Shown here: in pieces, positions 9,308 through 16,333 of the stretch | Position numbering within the stretch: position 1 is the first letter of the stretch | Layout of the letters: every line of letters starts with the position of its first letter | Assembly (NCBI GenBank): GCA_023475715.1 | Contig: JAMCVO010000620.1 | Location: 1 to 16,333 of the forward strand | Source of the DNA: Actinomycetota bacterium | GTDB taxonomy: Bacteria > Actinomycetota > Humimicrobiia > Humimicrobiales > Humimicrobiaceae | DNA: 16,333 nt | Reading direction: 5' to 3' | Program-made: the position numbers and the translations under genes | Notes under the pieces: generated by a model | The model's input: only the letters and a program-made list of their open reading frames with translations | What the model was told of the DNA's origin: nothing | Database searches by the model: none

Positions 9308-9527
9308 GCATCTAAAATTTCGTGATAGCAATAAAGGAAAATTTTAACGGCCATTATGGGTATTTCAAAAACACGCAGGCTTTTCCCCGGCGAGTAAAAA
9401 AGCCAGCTCAGTTTCAGGCTTCGCTCTCCTCCCGGAGGAGGAACCATGCCCGCTTAAGCCTTCAAATGGTTTTCTCAATACCCATCCTGGCTTATCAATT
9501 TATTTTTTATCACGAAATTTTAGGTGC
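9308..9527. mobile_element. MITE-like long palindromic element between uvrC and rapZ
   Basis: The ends are terminal inverted repeats: 9308-9327 (GCATCTAAAATTTCGTGATA) against 9508-9527, 19 of 20 positions matching. Further in, AATAAA (9330-9335) faces TTTATT (9499-9504), and GCCA-tt-ATGGGTATT (9350-9364) faces AATACCCAT-cc-TGGC (9477-9491). The core holds smaller hairpins: GGCTTTT 9378-9384 with AAAAGCC 9398-9404; AGGCTT 9416-9421 with AAGCCT 9456-9461; and the palindrome CTCCTCCCGGAGGAG 9426-9440. The core is visibly richer in G and C than its surroundings. With 14-bp direct repeats on both flanks, this resembles a non-autonomous miniature inverted-repeat element or a REP/BIME-like repeat. 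No transposase is encoded. A structured RNA or a bidirectional terminator is an alternative reading. Confidence 0.6.
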
Positions 9528-9536
9528 TAACAGTTT

Positions 9537-9560
9537 CATAAATAAGTTTCCATAAATAAG
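9537..9560 (+). repeat. Right direct repeat plus third partial copy
   Basis: CATAAATAAGTTTC (9537-9550) repeats 9287-9300 exactly and is followed at once by a further 10-bp copy, CATAAATAAG (9551-9560). The right flank thus holds one full and one partial copy in tandem. Confidence 0.65.
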
Positions 9561-9583
9561 AAAAATAATTTAAAATTATAGGA

Positions 9584-9589
9584 TATAAT
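9584..9589 (+). promoter_or_regulatory. Candidate -10 element for rapZ
   Basis: A consensus TATAAT lies 55 nt before the rapZ ATG, just beyond the palindromic element. No -35 hexamer with proper spacing is seen, so this is a weak call. An AAAGGG at 9609-9614 is about 30 nt from the ATG, too far to act as its ribosome binding site. Confidence 0.3.
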
Positions 9590-9644
9590 CGCGCTTAATA
9601 AGTCTTACAAAGGGTAGTACCAAAAAATAAGCTTTTGCAAAAAT

Positions 9645-10529
9645 ATGGAAGAACAATATAGCGGAAAACTGATTATTATTACAGGACTTTCGGGAGCAGG
9701 TAAAACCGCGGCACTCAGGTACTTTGAAGATGCAGGATATTACTGCGTGGACAACCTTCCGGCAAGCTTGCTTTTAAATCTGATTGGATTCTTTGCAGTG
9801 AAAGATAAGGATATTAATAAGATTGCAGTGGCTATAGATTTAAGAAGCGGGGATTTATTCAATGAAATTTACAATACTCTGGAAAATTTAAAAAAGCAAA
9901 AAATAAATTATAAAATACTATTTCTTGAAGCATCAAAAAACATAATAATGAAAAGATTTTCTCTTACGAGAAGGAAACACCCCCTGGTTATAGATGGAGA
10001 TATTTTAAGTGGAATTGAAAAAGAAACAGAGAAGCTTTATTATTTGCGTGAAATGTCTGAAGTGATTATAGATACAACTTCTCTAAGTCCCCGGGAGCTA
10101 AAGATTGAAATTGCTGAAAGGATGATGAGCGAAGAAGAAAAAAGCAGTTTGTTTCAAATTTCGCTTGTATCTTTTGGATATAAATTTGGGATTCCCCAGG
10201 AAAGTCTTGATATTGTTATGGATGTCAGATTTTTACCAAATCCTTATTATCTGGATGAACTCAAGAATCTTGACGGTAAAAATGAAAAAGTTATCAATTT
10301 TGTCATAACAAATGATGAGTCTAAGAAATTCCTCCGGATGTTTGAAAAAATGCTCGATTTCTTGATTCCAAACTATATCGAGGAAGGAAAAAGTTACCTG
10401 GGGATAGGTATTGGATGCACGGGAGGGAGACACCGTTCTGTTGTGATTACCGATATATTATATGATTATTTAAAACTGAAAGGTTATTCTGTAAAATTGT
10501 CACATAAAGATATCGACAAAGATGAATAG
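9645..10529 (+). CDS. rapZ: RapZ/YvcJ-family nucleotide-binding protein
   Basis: Family of P-loop nucleotide-binding proteins. In E. coli RapZ delivers the sRNA GlmZ to RNase E and so controls glucosamine-6-phosphate synthase; in Gram-positive bacteria (YvcJ) it hydrolyses nucleotides and affects competence and cell-envelope physiology. Walker A GLSGAGKT is at residues 14-21, followed by the family signature EDAGYYCVDNLPASLL. The C-terminal domain shows VSFGYKFGIP, DVRFLPNPYY and the diagnostic GIGCTGGRHRSV near the end. At 294 aa the length is normal. The ATG is the first start after an in-frame TAG (9615-9617) but no Shine-Dalgarno precedes it. Its usual partners yvcK and whiA, which normally follow rapZ in Gram-positive genomes, are absent here; gap comes next. 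The function in this organism is inferred from family only. Confidence 0.92.
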   Translation: MEEQYSGKLIIITGLSGAGKTAALRYFEDAGYYCVDNLPASLLLNLIGFFAVKDKDINKIAVAIDLRSGDLFNEIYNTLENLKKQKINYKILFLEASKNIIMKRFSLTRRKHPLVIDGDILSGIEKETEKLYYLREMSEVIIDTTSLSPRELKIEIAERMMSEEEKSSLFQISLVSFGYKFGIPQESLDIVMDVRFLPNPYYLDELKNLDGKNEKVINFVITNDESKKFLRMFEKMLDFLIPNYIEEGKSYLGIGIGCTGGRHRSVVITDILYDYLKLKGYSVKLSHKDIDKDE

Positions 10530-10566
10530 GTAGAGAAACAAATATCTTTATTATTTTCTGTAATTT

Positions 10567-10575
10567 TGTTAGAAT
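10567..10575 (+). promoter_or_regulatory. Putative extended -10 promoter for gap
   Basis: TGTTAGAAT: TG plus one base directly before TAGAAT (10570-10575). The -35 region (TTTATT at 10547-10552, 17-bp spacing) is poor, as is common for extended -10 promoters. A close relative, TGGTAGAAT, is found before secG. Confidence 0.45.
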
Positions 10576-10603
10576 TAGCGGATTTATTTATCAAAATTAT
10601 TAA

Positions 10604-11647
<1,044 letters not shown>

Positions 11648-11685
11648 TTATATATTTTGAAAGTTTTTCACTTTAACAGAAAAAA

Positions 11686-11719
11686 CAAATAACCGGGGCA
11701 GCCATTCCTCGGTTATTTG
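11686..11719 (+). terminator. Strong hairpin in the gap-pgk spacer (terminator, attenuator or stabiliser)
   Basis: A 13-bp stem (11686-11698 with 11707-11719, one G-T wobble) closes an 8-nt loop CAGCCATT. It is the most stable hairpin between the glycolytic genes. It is followed by ATAATTTAAT rather than a pure T-run, so termination would be partial. Such a structure between gap and pgk could lower downstream transcription, or protect the 3' end of a processed gap mRNA and explain higher gap output. Confidence 0.6.
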
Positions 11720-11753
11720 ATAATTTAATCAGAAGATTAAATAATTTAATCAG
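11720..11753 (+). repeat. 13-bp direct repeat with a 21-bp period in the pgk leader
   Basis: ATAATTTAATCAG occurs at 11720-11732 and 11741-11753, 21 bp apart, about two helical turns. The spacer between them forms TTAATC-AGAA-GATTAA (11725-11740), a 6-bp inverted repeat. The second copy runs into the pgk ribosome binding site. This could be an operator or an RNA-binding site, but chance duplication is possible. Confidence 0.5.
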
Positions 11754-11757
11754 GAGG
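11752..11757 (+). promoter_or_regulatory. Ribosome binding site deciding the TTG start of pgk
   Basis: AGGAGG ends at 11757. TTG 11759 is only 1 nt away, whereas TTG 11765 is 7 nt away, a normal spacing. The resulting N-terminus MFNKKTVEDVDV also matches the family better. Confidence 0.75.
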
Positions 11758-11764
11758 TTTGAAA

Positions 11765-12955
11765 TTGTTTAATAAAAAAACTGTAGAGGATGTTGATGTA
11801 AAAAATAAAAAGGTGATTGTGCGAGTGGACTACAATGTGCCGCTGGATGAAAATGGAAATGTCACCGACAATACCAGGATAAGACTGTCTCTACCAACAT
11901 TGAACTATCTCCTTGAAAGAAATGCAAAAGTAATACTTATGTCTCACCTGGGGAGACCTAAAGGTATAGTTGAAGAAAAATACAGGCTGACTCCGACTGC
12001 AAGAGAACTTGAAAAATTGATTGGCAGGCCTGTTAAAAAATTTGATGAAACTTTTTCGTCTGAAATAAAGGAATATGCAGACAGCAAAATGCAGCCTGGT
12101 GAAATAATAATGCTGGAAAATTTACGATTCAATCCAGGCGAAAAGAATAATGATAGGGAATTTGCCAAAAATCTAGCATCACTTGCTGAAGTATATGTGG
12201 ATGATGCCTTTGGTGCAGCCCACAGAGCGCATGCTTCAATTTCAGGTATAACCCAGTTCCTGCCTGCGGTTGCGGGATTTTTAATGAAGAAAGAAGTAGA
12301 AGCACTGAGCGCATTGCTTGAAGCACCTGGCAGGCCTTTCATGGCAATTCTGGGTGGAAGTAAAGTATCAGATAAAATTCTTGTAATACAAAACTTGCTT
12401 GGAAAAGTTGATACTCTTATCCTTGGTGGCGGAATGAGCTATACCTTTCTAAAAGCTCAGGGTTATGGAATAGGGAAATCAATATGTGAAGATGACCAGT
12501 TAGGTTATGCTAAAGAGATGATTGAACTTGCAAAAAAGAATGGTGTCAATTTCATGCTTCCGGTTGATCTTGTAATTGCAAGGGAATATGCGAAAAATGC
12601 TGAAAGTAAAAATGTGTCAGTAGATGCAATTCCACCAGATTGGGAGGGGATGGGCATAGGAGAAAAAACCACGGAATTATATAAGACTGAAATTGCAAGA
12701 GCGAAGACAATTTTTTGGAATGGACCGGTTGGTGTTTTTGAATGGGAAAATTTCGAAAAAAGCACAAAAGAAATTGCAAATGCCATTGCTAACAGCACAG
12801 CTGTTACAGTTGCAGGCGGCGGCGACACTCTTGCAGCGATTAAGAAATATGGCCTGAATGACAAGTTCTCGCATATATCAAGCGGAGGCGGAGCTTCTAT
12901 GGAATTTCTTGAAGGTAAAGTTCTTCCGGGAGTTGCAGCCTTGTTGAATAAATAA
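11765..12955 (+). CDS. pgk: Phosphoglycerate kinase
   Basis: Transfers phosphate from 1,3-bisphosphoglycerate to ADP, giving ATP and 3-phosphoglycerate. The family blocks are all present in order: RVDYNVPLDENG (from residue 20), SHLGRPKG, LENLRFNPGEKNND, DDAFGAAHRAHAS, the hinge and nucleotide-domain segment LGGSKVSDKI, GGGMSYTFLKAQG, WNGPVGVFEWENF, GGGDTLAAI and the terminal SGGGASMEFLEGK. The 396-residue length is normal. I choose TTG 11765 over an in-frame TTG at 11759 because only the former sits at a workable distance from AGGAGG; the difference is two residues. It lies 117 nt after gap behind a strong hairpin and a repeat, and 50 nt before tpiA, so the three genes probably share a transcript with possible extra control at the pgk leader. 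Confidence 0.97.
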   Translation: MFNKKTVEDVDVKNKKVIVRVDYNVPLDENGNVTDNTRIRLSLPTLNYLLERNAKVILMSHLGRPKGIVEEKYRLTPTARELEKLIGRPVKKFDETFSSEIKEYADSKMQPGEIIMLENLRFNPGEKNNDREFAKNLASLAEVYVDDAFGAAHRAHASISGITQFLPAVAGFLMKKEVEALSALLEAPGRPFMAILGGSKVSDKILVIQNLLGKVDTLILGGGMSYTFLKAQGYGIGKSICEDDQLGYAKEMIELAKKNGVNFMLPVDLVIAREYAKNAESKNVSVDAIPPDWEGMGIGEKTTELYKTEIARAKTIFWNGPVGVFEWENFEKSTKEIANAIANSTAVTVAGGGDTLAAIKKYGLNDKFSHISSGGGASMEFLEGKVLPGVAALLNK

Positions 12956-12993
12956 GTTGTTTTTAGCGCTTATCGTGTAATTAAAAATCTGAC

Positions 12994-12998
12994 AGGAG
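12994..12998 (+). promoter_or_regulatory. Ribosome binding site of tpiA
   Basis: AGGAG lies 7 nt before ATG 13006 and supports that start. Confidence 0.7.
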
Positions 12999-13005
12999 AA
13001 TTAAA

Positions 13006-13761
13006 ATGAGAATACCTTTTATTGCAGGTAATTGGAAAATGAACATGACTCATTTTGAGGCAATTAAATTTACTCAGGAATTGGGTTATGAATATAAGAA
13101 TAAAAATAACTGTGAAATTTGCATATGTCCTTCTTTTACTGCACTCCGGAGCGTGAAGAACATTATTGATACAGACAATATTGATGTTAAGCTTGGAGCC
13201 CAGAATATGCATTTTGAAGAAAACGGAGCTTTTACAGGTGAAGTTTCTCCTTTGATGCTCAAAGCACTTGGAGTTGAATATGTAATCATAGGGCACAGCG
13301 AGAGAAGAGAATATTTTGCTGATACCAACGAGACCGTAAATAAAAAAGTCATATCAGCTTTCAAACATAATCTGAAACCGATCATGTGCGTAGGCGAGCC
13401 TCTGAGGATCAGGGAAAATGGTAATGCTGTAAGTTTTGTTTTAGGCCAGGTGGTAGAATGCCTTAAAGATGTTGATGCAAAACATATTGCAGACCTGACA
13501 GTAGCATATGAACCTATTTGGGCCATAGGGACAGGTAAGAATGCCTCGTCAAAGGATGCAAATGACATGTGCAGAGCTATCAGGGTAAGACTGGCAGAGC
13601 TTTACAGCAATTTGGCTGCCGGGCAGGCAAGGATTCAATATGGCGGAAGCGTTAAGCCCTCGAATATAACAGAGCTCATGTCAATGCCGGATATTGATGG
13701 AGCATTAGTTGGAGGAGCGAGCATCAAGCTGGAGGATTTTATAGCAATTATAAACTACTGA
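13006..13761 (+). CDS. tpiA: Triosephosphate isomerase
   Basis: Interconverts dihydroxyacetone phosphate and glyceraldehyde 3-phosphate. Catalytic residues are all visible: K11 in GNWKMN, H97 in IIGHSERREYF and E169 in AYEPIWAIGTG. The flexible loop IGTGKNAS and the phosphate-binding IQYGGSVKP and GGASIK segments follow. At 251 aa it is a standard single-domain TIM barrel. It starts at an ATG with a good RBS and ends 2 nt before the gpmI ATG, a tight junction that suggests translational coupling. Nothing unusual is seen. Confidence 0.97.
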   Translation: MRIPFIAGNWKMNMTHFEAIKFTQELGYEYKNKNNCEICICPSFTALRSVKNIIDTDNIDVKLGAQNMHFEENGAFTGEVSPLMLKALGVEYVIIGHSERREYFADTNETVNKKVISAFKHNLKPIMCVGEPLRIRENGNAVSFVLGQVVECLKDVDAKHIADLTVAYEPIWAIGTGKNASSKDANDMCRAIRVRLAELYSNLAAGQARIQYGGSVKPSNITELMSMPDIDGALVGGASIKLEDFIAIINY

Positions 13762-13763
13762 AT

Positions 13764-15314
13764 ATGAATACAAAAAATAATGTAAAGAAACCAATATGTT
13801 TGGTAATACTTGATGGTTGGGGCATTGCTGATAAATCGGAAGGTAATGCAATAACTCTTGCAAAGACACCAAACATCAGTAAATTCCGTGAGTTTTATCC
13901 TAATACTCTATTACTTGCCTCAGGTGAAGCCGTGGGCCTTCCGGAAGGACAAATGGGAAATTCAGAAGTTGGCCATTTAAACATAGGTGCAGGCAGAATT
14001 GTATATCAGGAATTGACCAGGATCACAAAATCTATAAAAGACAGAGATTTTTTTACCAATAAAGCTTTTATGGCAGCAGTAAATAATGTAAAGGATAAGA
14101 AGAGCTGTCTGCATATCATGGGACTTGTTTCTGATGGAGGAGTGCACAGCCATATAGAACATCTGAAAGCTTTGATAGATCTTGCCTCCATGTATGGCAT
14201 AACCAAGCTATATATTCATGCGTTTCTTGATGGCAGAGATGTCCCTCCAAAGAGTGCCATACCTTTCCTAAAAGAAGTTGCTGATTATTTGAAATTAAAA
14301 GGTGTTGGAGAAATAGCTACAGTCAGTGGACGCTATTATGCTATGGACAGGGACAACAGATGGGACAGAGTTAAAAAAAGCTATGATGCGATGGTTTATC
14401 GTATCGGTAAAAGTTATGATTGTCCGGAGGAGCTTGTTTCAAAATCATATGATGCGGGCTTGGATGATGAGTTTGTAATTCCAGGTCTTGTAAAAGTAAA
14501 AAATGAAAGCGAAGCTCGCATAAAAACTGGAGATTCGGTAATTTTCTTTAACTTCAGACCTGATAGGGCAAGACAGATTACCAGGGCTTTGATATTTGAT
14601 GATTTTACTGATTTTGATAGGGGAACAAATCCTCCTCGGGTATTTTTTGTATGTATAGTGCAGTATAACAAGGATTTCAATGTTCCGGTGGCTTTCCCGC
14701 CAGATAAGATTACAAATACTCTTGGCGAGGTTTTTGCAGCTAATAATTTAAGACAGCTTAGAATTGCTGAAACCGAAAAATATGCTCATGTCACTTTTTT
14801 CTTTAATGGAGGAGTAGAAAAGCCAAATCCTGGAGAAGATAGGATTTTAATTCCTTCACCAAAAGTTGTCACCTATAATTTAAAGCCGGAAATGAGTGCT
14901 TTTGAGCTTACAGATAAAGTTATTGAAAAAATTAGCGAGAATGTCTACGATGTAATAATATTAAATTATGCAAACCCTGATATGGTTGGACATACTGGTT
15001 TTATTGAAGCAGCAATTAAGGCCATTGAAACAGTTGATGCATGTGTCGGCATGGTAATCAATAAATTAAATAATATGGGTGGTTTGGGAATCATAACAGC
15101 AGACCATGGAAAAGCAGAAGAAATGATCGATTCCAGTGAGCAATGTCCTATGACTGCTCATACAATGTCAAAAGTTCCTTTTATTATCTGCAGTACTGAT
15201 ATCAAAAAGCTCAAGACCCAACCTGGCAGACTTTGCGATATAGCGCCAACAATACTGGAATTGCTCAATATTGAAAAACCAGAAGAAATGACAGGACAAT
15301 CGCTGATTATTTGA
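13764..15314 (+). CDS. gpmI: 2,3-bisphosphoglycerate-independent phosphoglycerate mutase
   Basis: Mn2+-dependent mutase that converts 3-phosphoglycerate to 2-phosphoglycerate through a phosphoserine enzyme. LVILDGWG provides the metal ligand D17. The phosphorylated serine is S67 in GQMGNSEVGHLNIGAGR. Substrate-binding blocks DGRDVPP, SGRYYAMDRD, FNFRPDRARQ and FFFNGGVE are intact, as are the second metal-site motifs NPDMVGHTG, ADHG (D447, H448) and H466 in HTMSKVPFI. Length 516 aa is normal. The usual HGNAE reads HGKAE here (K450). The ATG follows the tpiA stop by 2 nt and has no Shine-Dalgarno close by, so initiation probably depends on ribosomes finishing tpiA. The gene order tpiA-gpmI resembles Bacillota glycolytic operons; no enolase is present in the window. 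Confidence 0.96.
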   Translation: MNTKNNVKKPICLVILDGWGIADKSEGNAITLAKTPNISKFREFYPNTLLLASGEAVGLPEGQMGNSEVGHLNIGAGRIVYQELTRITKSIKDRDFFTNKAFMAAVNNVKDKKSCLHIMGLVSDGGVHSHIEHLKALIDLASMYGITKLYIHAFLDGRDVPPKSAIPFLKEVADYLKLKGVGEIATVSGRYYAMDRDNRWDRVKKSYDAMVYRIGKSYDCPEELVSKSYDAGLDDEFVIPGLVKVKNESEARIKTGDSVIFFNFRPDRARQITRALIFDDFTDFDRGTNPPRVFFVCIVQYNKDFNVPVAFPPDKITNTLGEVFAANNLRQLRIAETEKYAHVTFFFNGGVEKPNPGEDRILIPSPKVVTYNLKPEMSAFELTDKVIEKISENVYDVIILNYANPDMVGHTGFIEAAIKAIETVDACVGMVINKLNNMGGLGIITADHGKAEEMIDSSEQCPMTAHTMSKVPFIICSTDIKKLKTQPGRLCDIAPTILELLNIEKPEEMTGQSLII

Positions 15315-15346
15315 CAGGTTTGTTTATTTAATTATTTTAATTTTTC

Positions 15347-15355
15347 TGGTAGAAT
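15347..15355 (+). promoter_or_regulatory. Putative extended -10 promoter for secG
   Basis: TGGTAGAAT has TG plus one base directly before TAGAAT (15350-15355), like the element before gap. An alternative is the perfect TTGACA at 15311-15316 with TATTTT (15333-15338) at 16-bp spacing; it overlaps the gpmI stop codon. Either would allow secG expression apart from the glycolytic genes. Confidence 0.4.
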
Positions 15356-15408
15356 AAAGGTTTGTAAAAAATATTTTTAAAAATTTTGGTTTCCAGGAAA
15401 GGGTTTAA

Positions 15409-15642
15409 ATGGGTTCAATATTACTTAATATAATTTATGCCGTACATATCGCAGCTTCCATTGGGATAATACTCTTTATTTTATTGCATGCGGGCAGAGG
15501 AGGAGGAATATCAGGCTTGTTTTCCGGAATGGTAGAAACCTTTGACGGCTCAGGAATTGTTGAAAAGAACCTTGATAGGATTACAATTATTCTTGGAGTT
15601 GTTTTTGCAATAACCACTATTACTCTTTTTATTCTTTTATAA
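15409..15642 (+). CDS. secG: Preprotein translocase subunit SecG
   Basis: Small membrane subunit of the SecYEG channel that assists SecA-driven protein export. The 77 residues form two hydrophobic helices (about 4-26 and 56-77) joined by a polar loop with HAGRGGGISGLFSG, the family's glycine-rich segment, and GSGIVEKNLDRIT before the second helix. The VEKNLDRxT stretch is what I recall from actinobacterial SecG proteins and is a clue to the lineage. AAAGGG lies 5 nt before the ATG. secG directly after the gap-pgk-tpi cluster is a conserved arrangement in Gram-positive bacteria. It is followed by an AT-only hairpin and a long spacer. Confidence 0.93.
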   Translation: MGSILLNIIYAVHIAASIGIILFILLHAGRGGGISGLFSGMVETFDGSGIVEKNLDRITIILGVVFAITTITLFILL

Positions 15643-15667
15643 GTGTTATAAAAATTTTATATGAATT

Positions 15668-15693
15668 AAATATTAAATATTATTTTAATATTT
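15668..15693 (+). terminator. AT-only hairpin after secG, weak terminator candidate
   Basis: AAATATTAAA (15668-15677) pairs perfectly with TTTAATATTT (15684-15693) around a 6-nt loop. The stem is pure A-T and only a short T-rich stretch follows, so it would be a weak terminator at best. Confidence 0.35.
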
Positions 15694-15746
15694 ATTCACT
15701 TACAATATATAAAGTAGCCTATATAAATTTTATGCATCATATACTA

Positions 15747-15764
15747 TAATATTTGCAAATATTA
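15747..15764. promoter_or_regulatory. Perfect 18-bp palindrome upstream of the peptide-binding protein gene
   Basis: TAATATTTGCAAATATTA reads the same on both strands and overlaps a TATAAT (15745-15750). A repressor operator is the natural guess, but the spacer at 15643-15879 is so AT-rich that a chance palindrome is possible. No gene of substance is seen in that spacer. Confidence 0.4.
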
Positions 15765-15867
15765 ATAATTTTATATAGATTATTATAATAATTTTTTAAA
15801 AAGGGGTGGGCTTAAAAGAAATTGGAAAAATTGATTGAGAGAAATTAATAAAATGAATAATAAAGTT

Positions 15868-15874
15868 AAGGAGG
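15868..15874 (+). promoter_or_regulatory. Ribosome binding site deciding the GTG start of the peptide-binding protein
   Basis: AAGGAGG lies 5 nt before GTG 15880. The other nearby GTG (15876) runs into a stop after five codons, so 15880 is the start. Confidence 0.8.
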
Positions 15875-15879
15875 AGTGA

Positions 15880-16333
15880 GTGAAGAATTATAAAAGATTA
15901 ATAGTAATAATTGCAATATTTATTGTTGCAGTACTAATTGGAACAATGTTTGCAGGCTGTAAGAAAGACACAAAAGCCGGTGGAGTAATGAGGTTGCATA
16001 TCAATCAGCCTGTATCACTTGATCCGCCAAACTCCTATGAAAGTGAAGGAATACAGGTAATTAGACAGGTATGGGACGGTCTTTTTGCATGGGATCCAAA
16101 GACATTAGAAGTTGTGCCGAAATTGGCTGAAAAATGGGAAGTAAGCAGCGATGGTCTTGTTTATACATTCCATTTAAGAAAAGGTGTTAAATTCCATAGC
16201 GGTAGAGCACTGAAAGCTGAAGATTTTGTATATTCATGGTCTAGAGTTGCAAACAAAGACACAGCTTCATACCTTGCTTATCATCTTTCACCAATTAAAG
16301 GCTATGATGAATGCCAGGCAGGCACTGCTACAA
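15880..16333 (+). CDS. ABC transporter peptide-binding lipoprotein, SBP family 5 (partial)
   Basis: Extracytoplasmic solute-binding protein of the OppA/DppA type, which captures peptides (or sometimes nickel, sugars or opines) for an ABC importer. Only the first 151 codons are in the window; the reading frame runs off the edge. The N-terminus is a lipoprotein signal: MKNYKR, a hydrophobic stretch of about 17 residues, then FAGC with the lipidated cysteine at position 27. The mature part has the family's landmarks: VSLDPPNSYE near the start, VWDGLFAWDP, LAEKWEVSSDGLVYTFHLRK and FHSGRALKAEDFVYSW. A strong RBS fixes the GTG start. Permease and ATPase genes may follow outside the window. The substrate cannot be told from this part. 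Confidence 0.9.
   Translation, partial: MKNYKRLIVIIAIFIVAVLIGTMFAGCKKDTKAGGVMRLHINQPVSLDPPNSYESEGIQVIRQVWDGLFAWDPKTLEVVPKLAEKWEVSSDGLVYTFHLRKGVKFHSGRALKAEDFVYSWSRVANKDTASYLAYHLSPIKGYDECQAGTAT

Noticed and set aside
9253..9447. 64-codon open frame on the - strand across the uvrC end and the element
   Set aside because: Overlaps uvrC antisense and the palindrome core; its upstream sequence is only the CTCCTCC palindrome read in reverse. No family resemblance.
9322..9555. 77-codon open frame on the + strand across the uvrC-rapZ spacer
   Set aside because: It lies almost entirely within the inverted-repeat element, has no RBS, no recognisable domain, and its composition follows the palindrome rather than coding bias.
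11648..11758. A riboswitch in the gap-pgk spacer
   Set aside because: Apart from one long hairpin and a short repeat I see no conserved core of a known riboswitch class in about 110 nt.
13086..13568. Antisense open frame (160 codons) within tpiA
   Set aside because: Shadow of the conserved TIM barrel coding sequence.

Overview
The window is a compact, one-directional housekeeping region of a low-GC, AT-rich bacterium. Every gene I can support lies on the + strand. The order polA(3' end)-rpsA-coaE-uvrB-uvrA-uvrC-rapZ-gap-pgk-tpiA-gpmI-secG combines two blocks well known from Actinomycetota: polA-rpsA-coaE-uvrB-uvrA, and uvrC-rapZ-(yvcK-whiA)-gap-pgk-tpi-secG. The SecG protein carries the actinobacterial-looking segment GxxVEKNLDRxT and a GRGGG loop. 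I therefore infer a deep-branching, low-GC member of Actinomycetota (possibly an OPB41/Humimicrobiia-like lineage). A Bacillota relative is the main alternative, and a 16S rRNA or marker-gene tree would decide.

Layout. 3-128: last codons of DNA polymerase I. 227-1615: four-domain ribosomal protein S1 with its own extended -10 promoter and a clear intrinsic terminator. 1867-2472: dephospho-CoA kinase. About 2482-9295: the whole UvrABC nucleotide excision repair system as uvrB, uvrA, uvrC, with uvrA and uvrC overlapping. 9296-9644: a gap that holds a roughly 220-bp long-palindrome, MITE-like element flanked by 14-bp direct repeats. 9645-10529: rapZ. 10637-15314: glycolytic cluster gap, pgk, tpiA, gpmI, which converts glyceraldehyde 3-phosphate (and DHAP) to 2-phosphoglycerate. 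15409-15642: secG. 15643-15879: very AT-rich spacer with a perfect 18-bp palindrome. 15880 to the edge: N-terminal part of a lipoprotein peptide-binding protein of an ABC importer.

The genes are core functions: translation, CoA synthesis, DNA repair, glycolysis and secretion. I did not see an undescribed multi-gene system. The points most worth a second look are: the palindromic element after uvrC; uvrB, which has no ATG, GTG or TTG before its conserved N-terminus and lies in frame with the coaE stop codon; the loss of yvcK and whiA between rapZ and gap; and the structured pgk leader, with a 13-bp hairpin and 21-bp-spaced direct repeats. Strong AGGAGG-type ribosome binding sites precede rpsA, gap, pgk, tpiA and the binding-protein gene, and a weaker purine-rich site precedes secG. 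coaE, uvrB, rapZ and gpmI have none that I can see. No tRNA, rRNA or CRISPR array was recognised.
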